This document shows positions 34,901 through 43,024 of a stretch of 64,000 nt of DNA, one piece after another. Location: assembly GCA_020852175.1 (NCBI GenBank), contig JADZBH010000006.1, positions 124,001 through 188,000 on the forward strand, in the 5' to 3' direction. A program made the translations under genes and the position numbers. The notes beneath the pieces are model-generated. The model saw nothing but the letters and a program-made list of their open reading frames with translations. It had not been told where the DNA came from and searched no databases. This stretch comes from Bryobacterales bacterium (GTDB taxonomy: Bacteria; Acidobacteriota; Terriglobia; Bryobacterales; Bryobacteraceae). The stretch's first letter is position 1; each line of letters begins with the position of its first letter.

Positions 34901-35156
34901 CCAGGGCGGCGAACACATAGCGGCCGTCTCCTGCGGTGGTGGTTTCACGCCGCGCGGCCGTTCCGGCGTTCACCGCCGTCACCTTCACATGGGCCAGGGC
35001 GAGGCCATCGGCCGTGCGGGCGTGCCCCGTCAAGGACCCCGCCGTTTGACCCAACAGCATGGGGCCAGGCGCCAGAAGCGCCAGAAGCAGGCCAGCGTGC
35101 GTGGCGCCGGAGCGGATTTTCGATCGAAGATTCCTCATCCCAGTCTCTTGTCTCAT
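31989..35156 (-). CDS. Oar-like TonB-dependent outer-membrane protein with N-terminal carboxypeptidase-regulatory domain
   Basis: The 1055-residue product starts with a signal peptide. A CarboxypepD_reg beta-sandwich follows (about 40-115; G-S-L-T-G-H-A-R-T-A-D-G and G-R-Y-V-F-A-A-L-A-P-G-L-Y). Then come a plug (L-P-L-N-G-R-N-Y-T-D-L and Y-L-L-D-G-T-P-M-N-D) and a 22-strand-type barrel ending in V-S-L-R-V-Q-F. The terminal Phe is the usual Bam recognition residue. Acidobacteria carry many such proteins, thought to import large or glycan substrates with TonB energy. ATG 35156 has GAGG at good spacing; ATG 35138 is an alternative. It is divergent from DUF3311/SSS genes with an inverted repeat between. 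Confidence 0.92.
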   Translation of the reverse strand: MRQETGMRNLRSKIRSGATHAGLLLALLAPGPMLLGQTAGSLTGHARTADGLALAHVKVTAVNAGTAARRETTTAGDGRYVFAALAPGLYDLRAEASGFRLLKRTGVPVTVAETVVADLTMELGPLEQEITVTAQPPLVNTNTSELSYLVEEGAIGTLPLNGRNYTDLALLQPGVVAYPHRDGGSVVAHGLGISANGQDYRSNVYLLDGTPMNDFTNGPAGSAASTVLGMETIREFRVETNVYSAEFGRNFGGQINALTKSGTNSLHGSLYAYHRNDNMDARNFFDRTGRPEFKRNQYGVSLGGPLKRDKAFLFAGYEGLRERLGRTITAVVPDANAHAGLAPSGGQLVNTGVNPAVAPYLNEMPLPNAGDIGGGLGRYTFGFGQTLRQDFGQIRYDHNLGDDGQFFARYTTDDASQRLPVELPQFPRFFESRNQFFTAEYTRPLSSRALNTLRAGFSRTRVGQDVQANTATALRPFVSTRSLVGNIDIGGASRFGPQTSVNVKLTQNVTTLEDHVSLIRGRHTLKLGGLFEHYQDNMQNPTFSLGIYTFSDVRAFLENRPLRFLGLGPEGAIDRYWRFDLLGVFVQDAWAVTPRLTLNLGLRYEASTMPIEKYGRDSALPDLLAPAPVTGRLYSNPPRRNFSPRFGFAWDPTGLGRTSIRGGYGWFINTNNQQNLIVTVTNPPATPRFVITNNVTFPNPPFDRGVGNTMRPIEWNIKNPNLHMWNLNVQRELPGQFVLTLGYAGARGVHLMRNTDINTPAPARLEDGRLFWAAGLPRPNRAFSTIELKKSDGNSWYQAMVFEVRKRWGRGFNLQSSYTFSRNIDTTQSSTFFSDATNSMISAMPEYSGFSYNKGLSDFHAKHNWLVNFSWEFPFAKNLSGVPRTILDGWQLAGIHNLRSGSPLTLFVQTNRSRSLWNPSIGPGLGLDRPSFAPGFTHESAVLGSPDQWFNPAAFRLQEAGTLGDMGRGALLGPNLRAFDASLMKNFRWARLGEGGRIQFRVEAFNLFNRANFGVPRLLAFAGTANNEAPQSSLGLVQNTVTTSRQVQVSLRVQF

Positions 35157-35183
35157 CCCATCCTCGCCGCCCAAAGCGGGGTT

Positions 35184-35221
35184 GTAACCATTTTTGGCGC
35201 ACCCAGGTCCATAATGGTTAC
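35184..35221. promoter_or_regulatory. 9-bp inverted repeat GTAACCATT-N20-AATGGTTAC
   Basis: The two perfect 9-bp arms (35184-35192 and 35213-35221) sit in the 80-bp gap between the TonB-dependent gene and the DUF3311/symporter genes. The arm centres are 29 bp apart, close to three DNA turns, so a dimer of dimers or a looping regulator could bind on one face. Each arm overlaps likely promoter sequence (CATAAT at 35210-35215 for the + strand; TACAAC on the - strand). I see it as an operator controlling both transcripts. Confidence 0.5.
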
Positions 35222-35236
35222 TCTTACACAAGCCCT

Positions 35237-35467
35237 ATGGACGCACGCAGTGTAATTCTGGCAGCCTGCACGCTGATTCTCTTCGCGCTCCACCAGGACT
35301 TCTGGAACTGGCGCACGGTCTATCCGCTGGTATTCGGCTTTCTTCCCATCGGGTTGGCCTACCACGCCGCGTACACTCTCGCGGCGGCGGCATGGCTGGC
35401 CGTGCTGGTGAAGTGGGCCTGGCCGGCGCACCTGGAAGAAGACCGGCAACGGGGACCCGAGGCGTGA
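35237..35467 (+). CDS. DUF3311 small membrane protein (symporter partner)
   Basis: The 76-residue product has two membrane helices ([14 protein letters not shown] and [14 protein letters not shown]) and the DUF3311 landmark L-P-I-G-L-A-Y-H. These proteins are encoded next to sodium:solute symporters and are thought to assist them. The stop overlaps the next start as GTGA, so translation is coupled. The ATG follows the inverted-repeat region directly with no clear ribosome-binding site. Confidence 0.85.
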   Translation: MDARSVILAACTLILFALHQDFWNWRTVYPLVFGFLPIGLAYHAAYTLAAAAWLAVLVKWAWPAHLEEDRQRGPEA

Positions 35468-37086
35468 CGGCCGCCCTGTTCGTCGGGCTCTACCTGGCGG
35501 CGGTTCTCTACATTGGCGTATTTGCGTTCCGGCGTGGCGGAGCGGACCAAAGCGCGGAGAACTTCTTCCTGGCCGGACGCTCCATCGGCGGCTTCGTCTT
35601 TCTGTTCTCGCTCTTTGGAACGCACATGACGGCGTTCGCCATACTGGGCTCGTCGGGACACGCCTTTTCCAATGGCATCGTCACCTACGGCCTCATGGCC
35701 TCATCTTCGGCCCTGGTGGTGCCGTTGCTATTGCTGACGCTGGGGACGCGGCTGTGGTCCGCGGGGCGGCGGTTCGGCCACCTTACGCCCGTGCAGATCT
35801 TCCGCGACCGTTGGGAATGCAACCACACGGGCACCGTGATTTTCCTGTTGCAGGCCGCGCTACTGCTGCCCTACATCCTGATCGGCATGATCGGGGGCGG
35901 CACGGTGCTGCGGACGCTCTCCGGCGGCATGATTCCATACTGGGCGGGCAGCGGACTGGTGGCCGTGGTGATCATGAGCTATGTGATCTTCGGCGGCATG
36001 CGCGGCACGGCGTGGGTGAATACCTTTCAAACGCTGCTGTTCCTTACCTTCGGCGCGGTGGCGGTGGTGGTGATCGGCCGCGGCATGGGCGGCTTCGAGC
36101 AAGCCGTGTCGTCGATGCTGGCCGACCCCTCGCTCGCCGGGTTGTTGACGCGTGAGCGCGTGCCTCCGTCCGTGTTCTTCAGCTATGCGTTTCTGCCCCT
36201 GTCGGCCATCGCGTTCCCGCACGTCAGCATCTTCTGCATGACCGCGCGGCGCATGCGGCAGTTCAAATGGACGGTGATTCTCTACCCGGTCTGCATCCTG
36301 CTCATCTGGCTGCCCTGCGTCTTTCTCGGCGTGACAGCCAACAGCGCGCGTGAGATTCCGCGCATTCGCGACAAGCAGGCGGCACGGGCGCTGCTGGCCA
36401 GCCCGGAGGGGCGGCTGCCTCCGGAGGCGCTGGCCCAGTCGCGGGCCCAGGCATCGGGCGACGACGTACTGGTGGTGCTGCTGGACCACTTCGCTCCGGC
36501 GTGGCTGGCCGGCCTGCTCGGCGCGGGCATCATGGCCGCCGTGATGGCCTCTGATTCGCAGATTCTCGCGCTTTCCACAATGTTCACCGAGGATATTTTC
36601 GCCTGGTATGGCCACGCGGAGCGCTATGGCGCGCGCGCGCAGATCGCCACCGGCCGCCTCTTCGTGTTCGCCGTCACGGCGACGGCCTATCTCATCGCCC
36701 TGCGCGTGCCTGCCGGCATCTTCGAACTGGCCGGACAGTACGCCTTCGCGGGCTTTTCGGCGCTTACTCCGCTTTTCGTGGGCGCGTTGTACTGGCGGGG
36801 CAGCACGAAGTACGGCGCCCTGGCGAGCGTCGTTTGGGTGATGGCCGCCGTGGCCGGCATCGCCTGGTTCCAGGCCGCCACACCCGCGTCGAAGGGCCCT
36901 CCGGCAGCTTATTTTTCCCTCGGCGAACTGGCTCTGCTGCAGCGCACCGCCACCGGAACCGCCATCGCCGGCTACCTTCCGGTGTTGCCGATGACGCTGA
37001 TTTCGGCGCTGCTCTTCTGGCTGGTTTCCCTCGTCACGCCGAAGCCTTCAAAGGCCACCGTGGAGCGCTATTTCGGACCGGGATAG
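35464..37086 (+). CDS. Sodium:solute symporter (SSS family)
   Basis: This 540-residue inner-membrane transporter has about 13 helices. SSS landmarks are [11 protein letters not shown] (about 36-46), [17 protein letters not shown] (about 176-192) and the region [17 protein letters not shown]. The last carries the Ser residues of the Na2 site. The start is GTG overlapping the DUF3311 stop. The substrate is unknown. Relatives take up sugars, pantothenate, proline or carboxylates. Its divergence from a TonB-dependent outer-membrane protein suggests that the two membranes handle one nutrient (inference). Confidence 0.9.
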   Translation: MTAALFVGLYLAAVLYIGVFAFRRGGADQSAENFFLAGRSIGGFVFLFSLFGTHMTAFAILGSSGHAFSNGIVTYGLMASSSALVVPLLLLTLGTRLWSAGRRFGHLTPVQIFRDRWECNHTGTVIFLLQAALLLPYILIGMIGGGTVLRTLSGGMIPYWAGSGLVAVVIMSYVIFGGMRGTAWVNTFQTLLFLTFGAVAVVVIGRGMGGFEQAVSSMLADPSLAGLLTRERVPPSVFFSYAFLPLSAIAFPHVSIFCMTARRMRQFKWTVILYPVCILLIWLPCVFLGVTANSAREIPRIRDKQAARALLASPEGRLPPEALAQSRAQASGDDVLVVLLDHFAPAWLAGLLGAGIMAAVMASDSQILALSTMFTEDIFAWYGHAERYGARAQIATGRLFVFAVTATAYLIALRVPAGIFELAGQYAFAGFSALTPLFVGALYWRGSTKYGALASVVWVMAAVAGIAWFQAATPASKGPPAAYFSLGELALLQRTATGTAIAGYLPVLPMTLISALLFWLVSLVTPKPSKATVERYFGPG

Positions 37087-37103
37087 GCCCGGCTCCACCC
37101 CGC

Positions 37104-37139
37104 GTGGCATGCCCACTTTACCGTGCCACTTGCTTTTTT
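37104..37139 (+). terminator. Probable intrinsic terminator after the symporter gene
   Basis: GTGGCA (37104-37109) pairs with TGCCAC (37124-37129) around a 14-nt loop, followed by TTGC and a run of six T (37134-37139). The stem is short but the T-tract is clear, and the position 18 bp after the symporter stop is right. The next gene starts at 37192. Confidence 0.55.
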
Positions 37140-37191
37140 ACCCTCCGTTGGTGCAATCTAGTGAGTTTTCCAGTAGACATCCGGCAGGCAA

Positions 37192-38157
37192 ATGGTCCAA
37201 AAAGTTCGCGTCTTGTACCACGATCACTGTTTCGACGGTGCGGCTTCGGCTGCTTTCTTCACGCGGTTCGCGCGCGAACGCTTCTATCCCGGAGCCGGGT
37301 TTTCCTACACGGGCATGATGCATAAGGCGTCGCAACTGTTCGAGGACGACCTGTTCGACGGCGACGAAAACGCCATCGTCGACTTCAAATATTCGCCGAA
37401 TCCCAAGCTCACCTGGTGGTTCGATCATCACCAGAGCGCCTTTCTCACCCCCGAGGACGCCGAACACTTCCGCACCGCTGGCGCGGAACACCACTTCTAC
37501 GACCCCACCTACAAGAGCTGCACGAAATTCATTTCACACGTGGCGCGCGACCGTTTCGGCTTCCATGCGCCGGATCTGGATGAGCTGATCCGCTGGGCCG
37601 ACATCATCGACGGCGCCCAGTACGAGAACGCGGATCAGGCCGTGGCCTTGCAACTGCCAGCCACGCAACTGGTGCTGGTCATCGAAGGCGCAAAGGGTTC
37701 GGACATCATCCACCACATCATCGGCGAGATGACGCACCGCCGCCTGGAGGAGATCGCGGCCGGAGCGAAGGTGCGGGCGCTCTTCGATCCGCTCTACCAG
37801 CGCCACCTGGCCTCCATCGACATCATCCGCAAGCGTTCGCGCCTGGTGGGCAACGCCGTCTTTTTCGACCTGGTTGACGACGGCCTGGAAGGCTATAACA
37901 AGTTCATCCCCTACCAACTTTTTCCGCGATCCATCTACACGGTGAGCGTTCTGATCGCCAGTTTCCGCACGAAAGTGAGCGTCGGCTCCAATCCGTGGGC
38001 GCCCCAGGAGCCCACGCACAACCTGGCCAGCATCTGCGAACGCTACGGCGGCGGCGGACATCCGCGGGTGGGAGCCATCAGCTTCGAACGCGGCGAGGTC
38101 GCCCGCGCCCGCGAAGTAGCGGCCGAGATCGTCGCCGAACTCAGCCAGGACGCATAG
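37192..38157 (+). CDS. DHH-family phosphoesterase
   Basis: The 321-residue protein has the DHH domain: V-L-Y-H-D-H-C-F-D-G-A-A-S-A at the N-terminus and W-W-F-D-H-H-Q-S-A-F near residue 83. It ends in a DHHA1-type substrate loop, Y-G-G-G-G-H-P-R-V-G-A (about 285-295). The first motif reads D-x-x-F-D-G, closer to NrnB-like oligoribonucleases than to RecJ. Such enzymes hydrolyse nanoRNAs, pAp or cyclic dinucleotides with Mn2+. It is cytosolic. The flanking genes, a symporter and a FAH-family hydrolase, give no functional hint. Confidence 0.85.
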   Translation: MVQKVRVLYHDHCFDGAASAAFFTRFARERFYPGAGFSYTGMMHKASQLFEDDLFDGDENAIVDFKYSPNPKLTWWFDHHQSAFLTPEDAEHFRTAGAEHHFYDPTYKSCTKFISHVARDRFGFHAPDLDELIRWADIIDGAQYENADQAVALQLPATQLVLVIEGAKGSDIIHHIIGEMTHRRLEEIAAGAKVRALFDPLYQRHLASIDIIRKRSRLVGNAVFFDLVDDGLEGYNKFIPYQLFPRSIYTVSVLIASFRTKVSVGSNPWAPQEPTHNLASICERYGGGGHPRVGAISFERGEVARAREVAAEIVAELSQDA

Positions 38158-38164
38158 CCTGGCG

Positions 38165-39019
38165 TCAGTAAACCGGCGTCCTGGAGCCCTGTTTCACTCT
38201 CGCCTCCAGTTGCCCCACGCCGTCAATGCGGGCTCGCACGCGGTCGCCCGGCTTGATGCGCGCCCCCTTCGGGCAGCCCGTGGAGATGAGGTCGCCGGGG
38301 TGAAGCGTTTGATAGTCCGAATGGAACCGCACCAGGTCGAACGGACGCGTGCGCATGTTGCGGACAAAGTCTCGCGAAAAGACCGCGCCATTGTGTTCGG
38401 TGATCACCTCCAGACCGTCCACATCGGCGATCTCGTCCGCCGTGACGATCACCGGGCCGAAGCTGAAGAAGGTATCGAAACTCTTGGCGCGGGTCAGGTA
38501 ACGCGGGTTCCGGGCCAGCACGTCGAGCGCCGTGAGATCGAGCGTCGTCGTGTAACCGAATATGACATCCTTCACGTGTTCGGCAGGCACATACTGGCAG
38601 CGCCTGCCGATGATGACTCCCAGTTCTCCCTCGGCATCGACGTCGTTGGTAATGCCGGGCGGCGGTAAAAAGATATCGCCGCCGGGCTCGAACAGGCACG
38701 ATGCCGGTTTCATGAAACTGCCCGGCTCCTCGGGCTGCACGGCATTGATGTCCACGGCGTGTGAGTGGTAGTTCAGCCCGATGCACCAGATTTTCGGCGG
38801 CGCTGGAAAGGGCGCCAGGGGCCGCACCGTGTCAAAAGGCAGCGTCTCCACGCCGGCCGTGAGAAGGTGGCCCGAGGCATCCTGGCGGATGATCTCCAGC
38901 AGATCGTCGGGCGCATGGCCCCCGGTGCGCGCGTTGATTTCGGTGACCGGAGCGATCCCCCGGTCCGTGACGACGCCGGCATGAACGGCGCCGTCGTGGG
39001 AAAAGCGGATGAGTTTCAT
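38165..39019 (-). CDS. Fumarylacetoacetate hydrolase (FAH) family protein
   Basis: The 284-residue protein has the FAH C-terminal fold. I-W-C-I-G-L-N-Y-H-S-H-A lies near residue 75, and the metal-binding acidic cluster is D-A-E-G-E-L-G-V-I-I-G (about 124-134). F-G-Y-T-T-T-L-D-L-T-A and the late L-I-S-T-G-C-P-K-G follow. Members hydrolyse, decarboxylate or tautomerise beta-keto acids such as oxaloacetate, acylpyruvates or 2-keto-3-deoxy acids. The exact substrate is not evident. It is the last gene of a possible yjbQ-DUF4139-FAH unit with gaps of 42 and 31 bp. Confidence 0.88.
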   Translation of the reverse strand: MKLIRFSHDGAVHAGVVTDRGIAPVTEINARTGGHAPDDLLEIIRQDASGHLLTAGVETLPFDTVRPLAPFPAPPKIWCIGLNYHSHAVDINAVQPEEPGSFMKPASCLFEPGGDIFLPPPGITNDVDAEGELGVIIGRRCQYVPAEHVKDVIFGYTTTLDLTALDVLARNPRYLTRAKSFDTFFSFGPVIVTADEIADVDGLEVITEHNGAVFSRDFVRNMRTRPFDLVRFHSDYQTLHPGDLISTGCPKGARIKPGDRVRARIDGVGQLEARVKQGSRTPVY

Positions 39020-39050
39020 GGGAACGCGTACGCCGCGCCCGCGGGAAGTC

Positions 39051-41057
39051 TTAAAACTCCATCTTCTCGATCGACGCGGCGATCTCCGATTCTAGCGCAG
39101 CGCGGCGCTTGCGCAGTTGCGATTGCTGGTCGCGCAGGGAGGACAGGCGCGCCTCCTGCTCGGCCAGCTCCCGTGAATAGCGCTGCACCTGTTCCTGCTG
39201 GCCGCTGACCCTGTTCAGCGCCGAGAGATTCTCACGAATCCGCTGCTGGTCGCGGAACATCTCCTCGATCTGCTTCCCCGTATCCTGGTCGTCACGGACG
39301 GCGGCCGCCAGTTCGCGCTTCTTGTCGAGCACGGTCTGCACCTGCTGGCGGGCGGCGGCGGAAAGCGTCCGGTTGCTCACGTACTGGCCCAGGAAATCGG
39401 GCGTCATGTTCATGATCGAGGTCGTCGTTTCGAGCAGCCGCTCCTCCTGGACGGCGAACTTCGTCTCGGCCGAGGCCGGCACGTTCACCTGGAAGCGGTA
39501 GCCCGCGGGCGTCTTCTCGGCGGGCGTCATCCCGATGAGCGTGTAGCCCGGACGCACCGGGTGTTCGATAAGGAGCGTCTTGGCCCTGGCGTCCACGTTC
39601 TTGATGGTGAAGGTCTTCGTCTCCCGGACGGCCGAACGCGCCGTCAGCAGGCCCCGGCTGGCCTTGATCTCGCGCACCGTGTGGGCCGAGGAGTCAAAGG
39701 CCGCTGTGATGCGCGTGCCCAAATCGACGGCATAGCTGATCAACCGCTTGTCCGAGGCCTTGGTGGTTTCCATCAGCGCCTCGCCCGCGTAAGTGTTGGC
39801 GTCGTAGATGGTGAGCGGACCGCCGTCGAGCGTCTTGCCCGTGTTGTTGGTGATCTCGGCCGCGCTGCGCGGATGCACGGAGCCATCGCCGGAATAGAGG
39901 AGCAGCTTGCGCGCCGCCACCTTCTGCTGCAGGAACGGCAGCATGGCCGACTGGCCGCGCCGTACCGTCACCGGCTGCGTGAAGGCGTATTCGAACAGTT
40001 CGCCCGCCTCGCGTCCTTCCGTGGAAACGTTCAGGTTGCTGGGGGCAAACTCGGCGCGCGCCTCCGGCGCGTCAACCAGCAGCATCTCGCGCGCGGCCAT
40101 CGCCGGGGCGGGAGGAGGCGGAGCGGCCTTGGCACGCGCCCCCAGAATGCCGCCGATCACGCCGCCGGGCGCGCCGCCCGCGACGCCTGCCGCGTGCACC
40201 TCCGGCTTGGCCGCGGCATCCTCGCTCAACTCGGCCACCTGGCGTTGAACGTACTTCGGCTCATAGAGCGGGCTGATGAAGCTGATGGGACGCCCCGAGA
40301 CCAGCGACAGCCGTACGTTCGTCCAGTCTTCCTCGGTCGTGTTATCGACAATGGCCCAGCCCTCCAGCGCCGGGTCCCCCGTTGCCGGAAACACCAGACG
40401 GTAGCTCGACTTCCACACCGGCATCGGCGCCATGTAGTTGGCCTGGATGGTACGGCGGCCCGAGTCGGCGGAGTCGATATAGACGCTGCGGCGCTCGCGC
40501 GACCGGCTTTGCAGCAGCGTAGCCAGATAATCCTTGAACTGAAGCTGCAGCCTGGCGTCAAGGAAGCTCACCGCCGTCGCCGCCGTCAGGTCCAGAGCCC
40601 GGATGTCACCCTCGTTCGTGAGCAGGGTCAGCACCTCGCGCTCGCCGTGCTCCTCGGTCGCGGCCGCCATGCGCGCCGAAACGATGGTGCCGCTCACGGT
40701 CTGGGCTCCGAATTTCAGTTCGAGCGGGCTGCCGCGCAAATGGTCCAGCAGAGTGCTCAACGGCAGGCGTTCTCCCGCGGGAAATGGCAACTCGGCCAGC
40801 TTCTCCGCAAGAGGAATCGAGGAGTCATACCGCAATCCGGCGATGGCGCCTCCGCCCTGGACGTTCACCGTAAGCGACTTCAGCACGTCGTTCATCTCTT
40901 CCGACTTGAAGTCCAGCCGCGCCGATTCGCCCGGCCCCAACTCGCCCTGCCGCTCGAAAAACCCGACGCCGTGCTTGAACAGCACGACGCGCTTCACATT
41001 CAATTCGGCGGCGGCCGCGCAAGCCACCGCCACCAACGACGCAATCAGAATTCGCAT
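39051..41057 (-). CDS. DUF4139 exported protein with C-terminal coiled coil
   Basis: The 668-residue product has a signal peptide (I-L-I-A-S-L-V-A-V-A-C-A-A-A-A-E) and a beta-rich body (V-K-R-V-V-L-F-K-H-G-V-G-F-F-E-R). The DUF4139-type region (about 195-560) includes W-K-S-S-Y-R-L and W-A-I-V-D-N-T-T-E-E-D-W. A Gly/Ala/Pro linker (about 285-320) interrupts it. The last 90 residues are a heptad-rich, Gln/Arg/Glu coiled coil. Function is unknown; related mucoidy-linked proteins sit in the envelope. AGGAGA precedes the ATG. Confidence 0.8.
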   Translation of the reverse strand: MRILIASLVAVACAAAAELNVKRVVLFKHGVGFFERQGELGPGESARLDFKSEEMNDVLKSLTVNVQGGGAIAGLRYDSSIPLAEKLAELPFPAGERLPLSTLLDHLRGSPLELKFGAQTVSGTIVSARMAAATEEHGEREVLTLLTNEGDIRALDLTAATAVSFLDARLQLQFKDYLATLLQSRSRERRSVYIDSADSGRRTIQANYMAPMPVWKSSYRLVFPATGDPALEGWAIVDNTTEEDWTNVRLSLVSGRPISFISPLYEPKYVQRQVAELSEDAAAKPEVHAAGVAGGAPGGVIGGILGARAKAAPPPPAPAMAAREMLLVDAPEARAEFAPSNLNVSTEGREAGELFEYAFTQPVTVRRGQSAMLPFLQQKVAARKLLLYSGDGSVHPRSAAEITNNTGKTLDGGPLTIYDANTYAGEALMETTKASDKRLISYAVDLGTRITAAFDSSAHTVREIKASRGLLTARSAVRETKTFTIKNVDARAKTLLIEHPVRPGYTLIGMTPAEKTPAGYRFQVNVPASAETKFAVQEERLLETTTSIMNMTPDFLGQYVSNRTLSAAARQQVQTVLDKKRELAAAVRDDQDTGKQIEEMFRDQQRIRENLSALNRVSGQQEQVQRYSRELAEQEARLSSLRDQQSQLRKRRAALESEIAASIEKMEF

Positions 41058-41099
41058 GGTCTCTCCTGCCCTGGAAATGACACGGCACCCCCCATCCTT

Positions 41100-41513
41100 T
41101 CACTCACCCATGACTTTTATGATGACTCGTTTCGGACGTTCCCCGTCAAACTCCGCGTAATAAACCTGCTGCCAGGGTCCGAAATCGAGTTTCCCCGCCG
41201 TAACCGGCACAATGACCTGGTGGTGCACCAGCAGGGCCTTCAAATGGGAGTCGCCGTTGGTTTCGCCCGTACGGTGATGCCGGTAGTCCTTCCGGAATGG
41301 GGCCAGACCCTCCAGCCATGCGTCGATATCGGCCAGCAAGCCGTCCTCGGCGTCGTTCACCCAAACTCCAGCCGTGATGTGCATGGCCGAGACGAGGATC
41401 ATGCCCTCACGGATGCCTGACTTCCGAAGCGCGTCGTCAACCTCGGACGTGATGTTCAGGTACTGGCGGTGGACAGGCGTATGAAAGGTAAGGTATTCGG
41501 TGTGAAAGTTCAT
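41100..41513 (-). CDS. yjbQ: YjbQ family protein (UPF0047, secondary thiamine-phosphate synthase)
   Basis: This small cytosolic protein of 137 residues matches YjbQ throughout: F-H-T-E-Y-L-T-F at the start, [18 protein letters not shown] and, later, [10 protein letters not shown]. It ends with [16 protein letters not shown]. YjbQ has weak thiamine-phosphate synthase activity when overproduced in E. coli; its native role is debated. I chose ATG 41513 because homologues begin at that point. ATG 41522 is three codons upstream, and neither has a good ribosome-binding site. Confidence 0.9.
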   Translation of the reverse strand: MNFHTEYLTFHTPVHRQYLNITSEVDDALRKSGIREGMILVSAMHITAGVWVNDAEDGLLADIDAWLEGLAPFRKDYRHHRTGETNGDSHLKALLVHHQVIVPVTAGKLDFGPWQQVYYAEFDGERPKRVIIKVMGE

Positions 41514-41540
41514 GGCAAACATATGCTAACGCGGCAGATG

Positions 41541-41601
41541 GCGGACAACGAAAATAAGCACTTAGTACCTACTGTTTCGTCCGCTGTTTACCGATTACAG
41601 C
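41541..41601 (+). promoter_or_regulatory. Alternative stem-loops upstream of the outer-membrane barrel gene
   Basis: GCGGA-caa-CGAAA (41541-41553) can pair with TTTCG-TCCGC (41575-41584) with a three-base bulge. A second stem, GCTGT (41583-41587) with ACAGC (41597-41601), shares two bases with the first, so the two are mutually exclusive. A consensus -35 TTGACA follows at 41602-41607 but has only a poor -10. If transcription starts upstream of 41541 this could be a switching leader; otherwise it may be protein-binding DNA. Confidence 0.3.
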
Positions 41602-41684
41602 TTGACAGGGGTAGCTTCCGGCGTCAGACTTTGAGGAGTGCGCGTGGCGGGCCCCGGTCGCGCGGAGAATAAACGGAGAACGCC

Positions 41685-43019
41685 TTGAATCAGATTTTCA
41701 CCCGATTGTGCTACCTGTCGCTGGCAGTTGGATTGCCTGTGTTCGGGCAGTACGGCGGCTTCGGCGGTCCCTCCATTTTGAGCGGCGGAGCATCGCCTGT
41801 AGGGCGTACCGGCTCCAACCCGGTTTCCTTTAACTTTTTCGCGGGCGCCAGCGGCATTTATTCCACCAATCTCAACCGCTTCACGGGAGGCGGCAACGCG
41901 GCTTCCCTGGCTTTGCGCGACACGTTCGGCATGTCCGGGCTGGTTGGTCTTCAGGGGTACAAATCCACGGCCCGATCGTCCACTTCGGTCGATTTGGGAG
42001 TGAACTACTACCGCACACGAGCGCGTGACGTTTCGCAAGGGCTTTCCGAGTCGCTGTCGGTCACCCATTCGCGGCAGGTGTCCCGGCGCGTCACTTGGTA
42101 TATCGGCGCGCAGGGGCAATCCACCAACCGCGCCATGACGTTCGCCAATTCGCGCTATTCGCCCGAACCGCTCGCCGAGTTGACCCCGCAACAGGACGAA
42201 ATTTTCGACACGCGCACCTACCGCGCCAACGTGGGAACCGGCATCACCTTCCAGAAAAGCGGCCGGCTCAGTTTCGCGGCGCAGGCTGGCGCGTTTGGCA
42301 ACGAACGGCGGTCCAAGCTGCTGGCCGATTCGCGCGGCATCATGGGCAGCGGCAGCGTCCAGTACTCGCTCTCGCGGCGACAGTATGTCGGCGCCTCGTT
42401 CACCTACGGCACGTTCTATTTCCCCGGAGCTTATGGGGAAACCAGCTACTACACACCGCAGGGGTTCTATGGCGTCGCGCTTAGCAAGGCATGGAATTTC
42501 ACCGTGTACGGAGGCCTCTACAACGCCCGGACGGACCGGCTGACGCGCGTGCAACTGGATCCCTTCATCGCGCAACTTACCGGACAGACTTCGATGATGG
42601 AGATTTACAAGGGCGTCAACCAGGGCTTTTCGGGCGGCGCGGGGCTATATGGCGAGTACCGCCGGTGGGGCATGAGCGTATCCGCTCAGCGCGGCGTGAT
42701 GCCGGGCAACGGTGTCTACCTCACCAGCGAAATGACCTCGGTAACCGGCACCGCCAGCCACACAATGGGACGCTCGGCCTCCTGGTCGCTGTTCGCGCGC
42801 GCCGCCGAAACCAAGGCGCTCACGCAAACCATCGGCAAGGCCCGCCTCTATTCCGGCGGCACCACTTTCACCTACAGGCTCACCGACTACCTGAACTTCA
42901 ACTCCAACCTGACCATCTACAAGACGCAGGCGGCGGGAAACAACATCAAGTTTGGCCGGTTCTCGGCTTCGGCCGGCATCTATTTCTCGCCGGGCGAACT
43001 GCCCGCGCACATCTTCTAG
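41685..43019 (+). CDS. Outer-membrane beta-barrel-like protein of unknown function
   Basis: The 444-residue product starts from TTG (GGAG about 8 nt upstream) with a signal peptide (C-Y-L-S-L-A-V-G-L-P-V-F-G-Q). The rest is alternating hydrophobic/polar strands rich in Tyr, Thr, Ser and Gly, for example S-T-S-V-D-L-G-V-N-Y-Y-R and Y-V-G-A-S-F-T-Y-G-T-F-Y. It ends G-R-F-S-A-S-A-G-I-Y-F-S before a short tail. This pattern fits an outer-membrane barrel of the type often linked to polysaccharide export or surface structures in Acidobacteria. The receiver-domain gene starts 5 nt downstream. Confidence 0.75.
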   Translation: MNQIFTRLCYLSLAVGLPVFGQYGGFGGPSILSGGASPVGRTGSNPVSFNFFAGASGIYSTNLNRFTGGGNAASLALRDTFGMSGLVGLQGYKSTARSSTSVDLGVNYYRTRARDVSQGLSESLSVTHSRQVSRRVTWYIGAQGQSTNRAMTFANSRYSPEPLAELTPQQDEIFDTRTYRANVGTGITFQKSGRLSFAAQAGAFGNERRSKLLADSRGIMGSGSVQYSLSRRQYVGASFTYGTFYFPGAYGETSYYTPQGFYGVALSKAWNFTVYGGLYNARTDRLTRVQLDPFIAQLTGQTSMMEIYKGVNQGFSGGAGLYGEYRRWGMSVSAQRGVMPGNGVYLTSEMTSVTGTASHTMGRSASWSLFARAAETKALTQTIGKARLYSGGTTFTYRLTDYLNFNSNLTIYKTQAAGNNIKFGRFSASAGIYFSPGELPAHIF

Positions 43020-43024
43020 CCCAC

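Noticed and set aside
37104-37135. Sigma-54 promoter on the minus strand (TGGCACG)
   Set aside because: The -24-like half exists but no TTGC follows at the required distance; the region fits a terminator better.
41602-41631. Sigma-70 promoter from the perfect TTGACA
   Set aside because: Not called as a feature because no hexamer at 16-18 bp spacing matches TATAAT at more than three positions.
41541-41640. Possible cyclic-di-GMP (GEMM) riboswitch
   Set aside because: The conserved GEMM cores and receptor are not present; only generic stems are seen.
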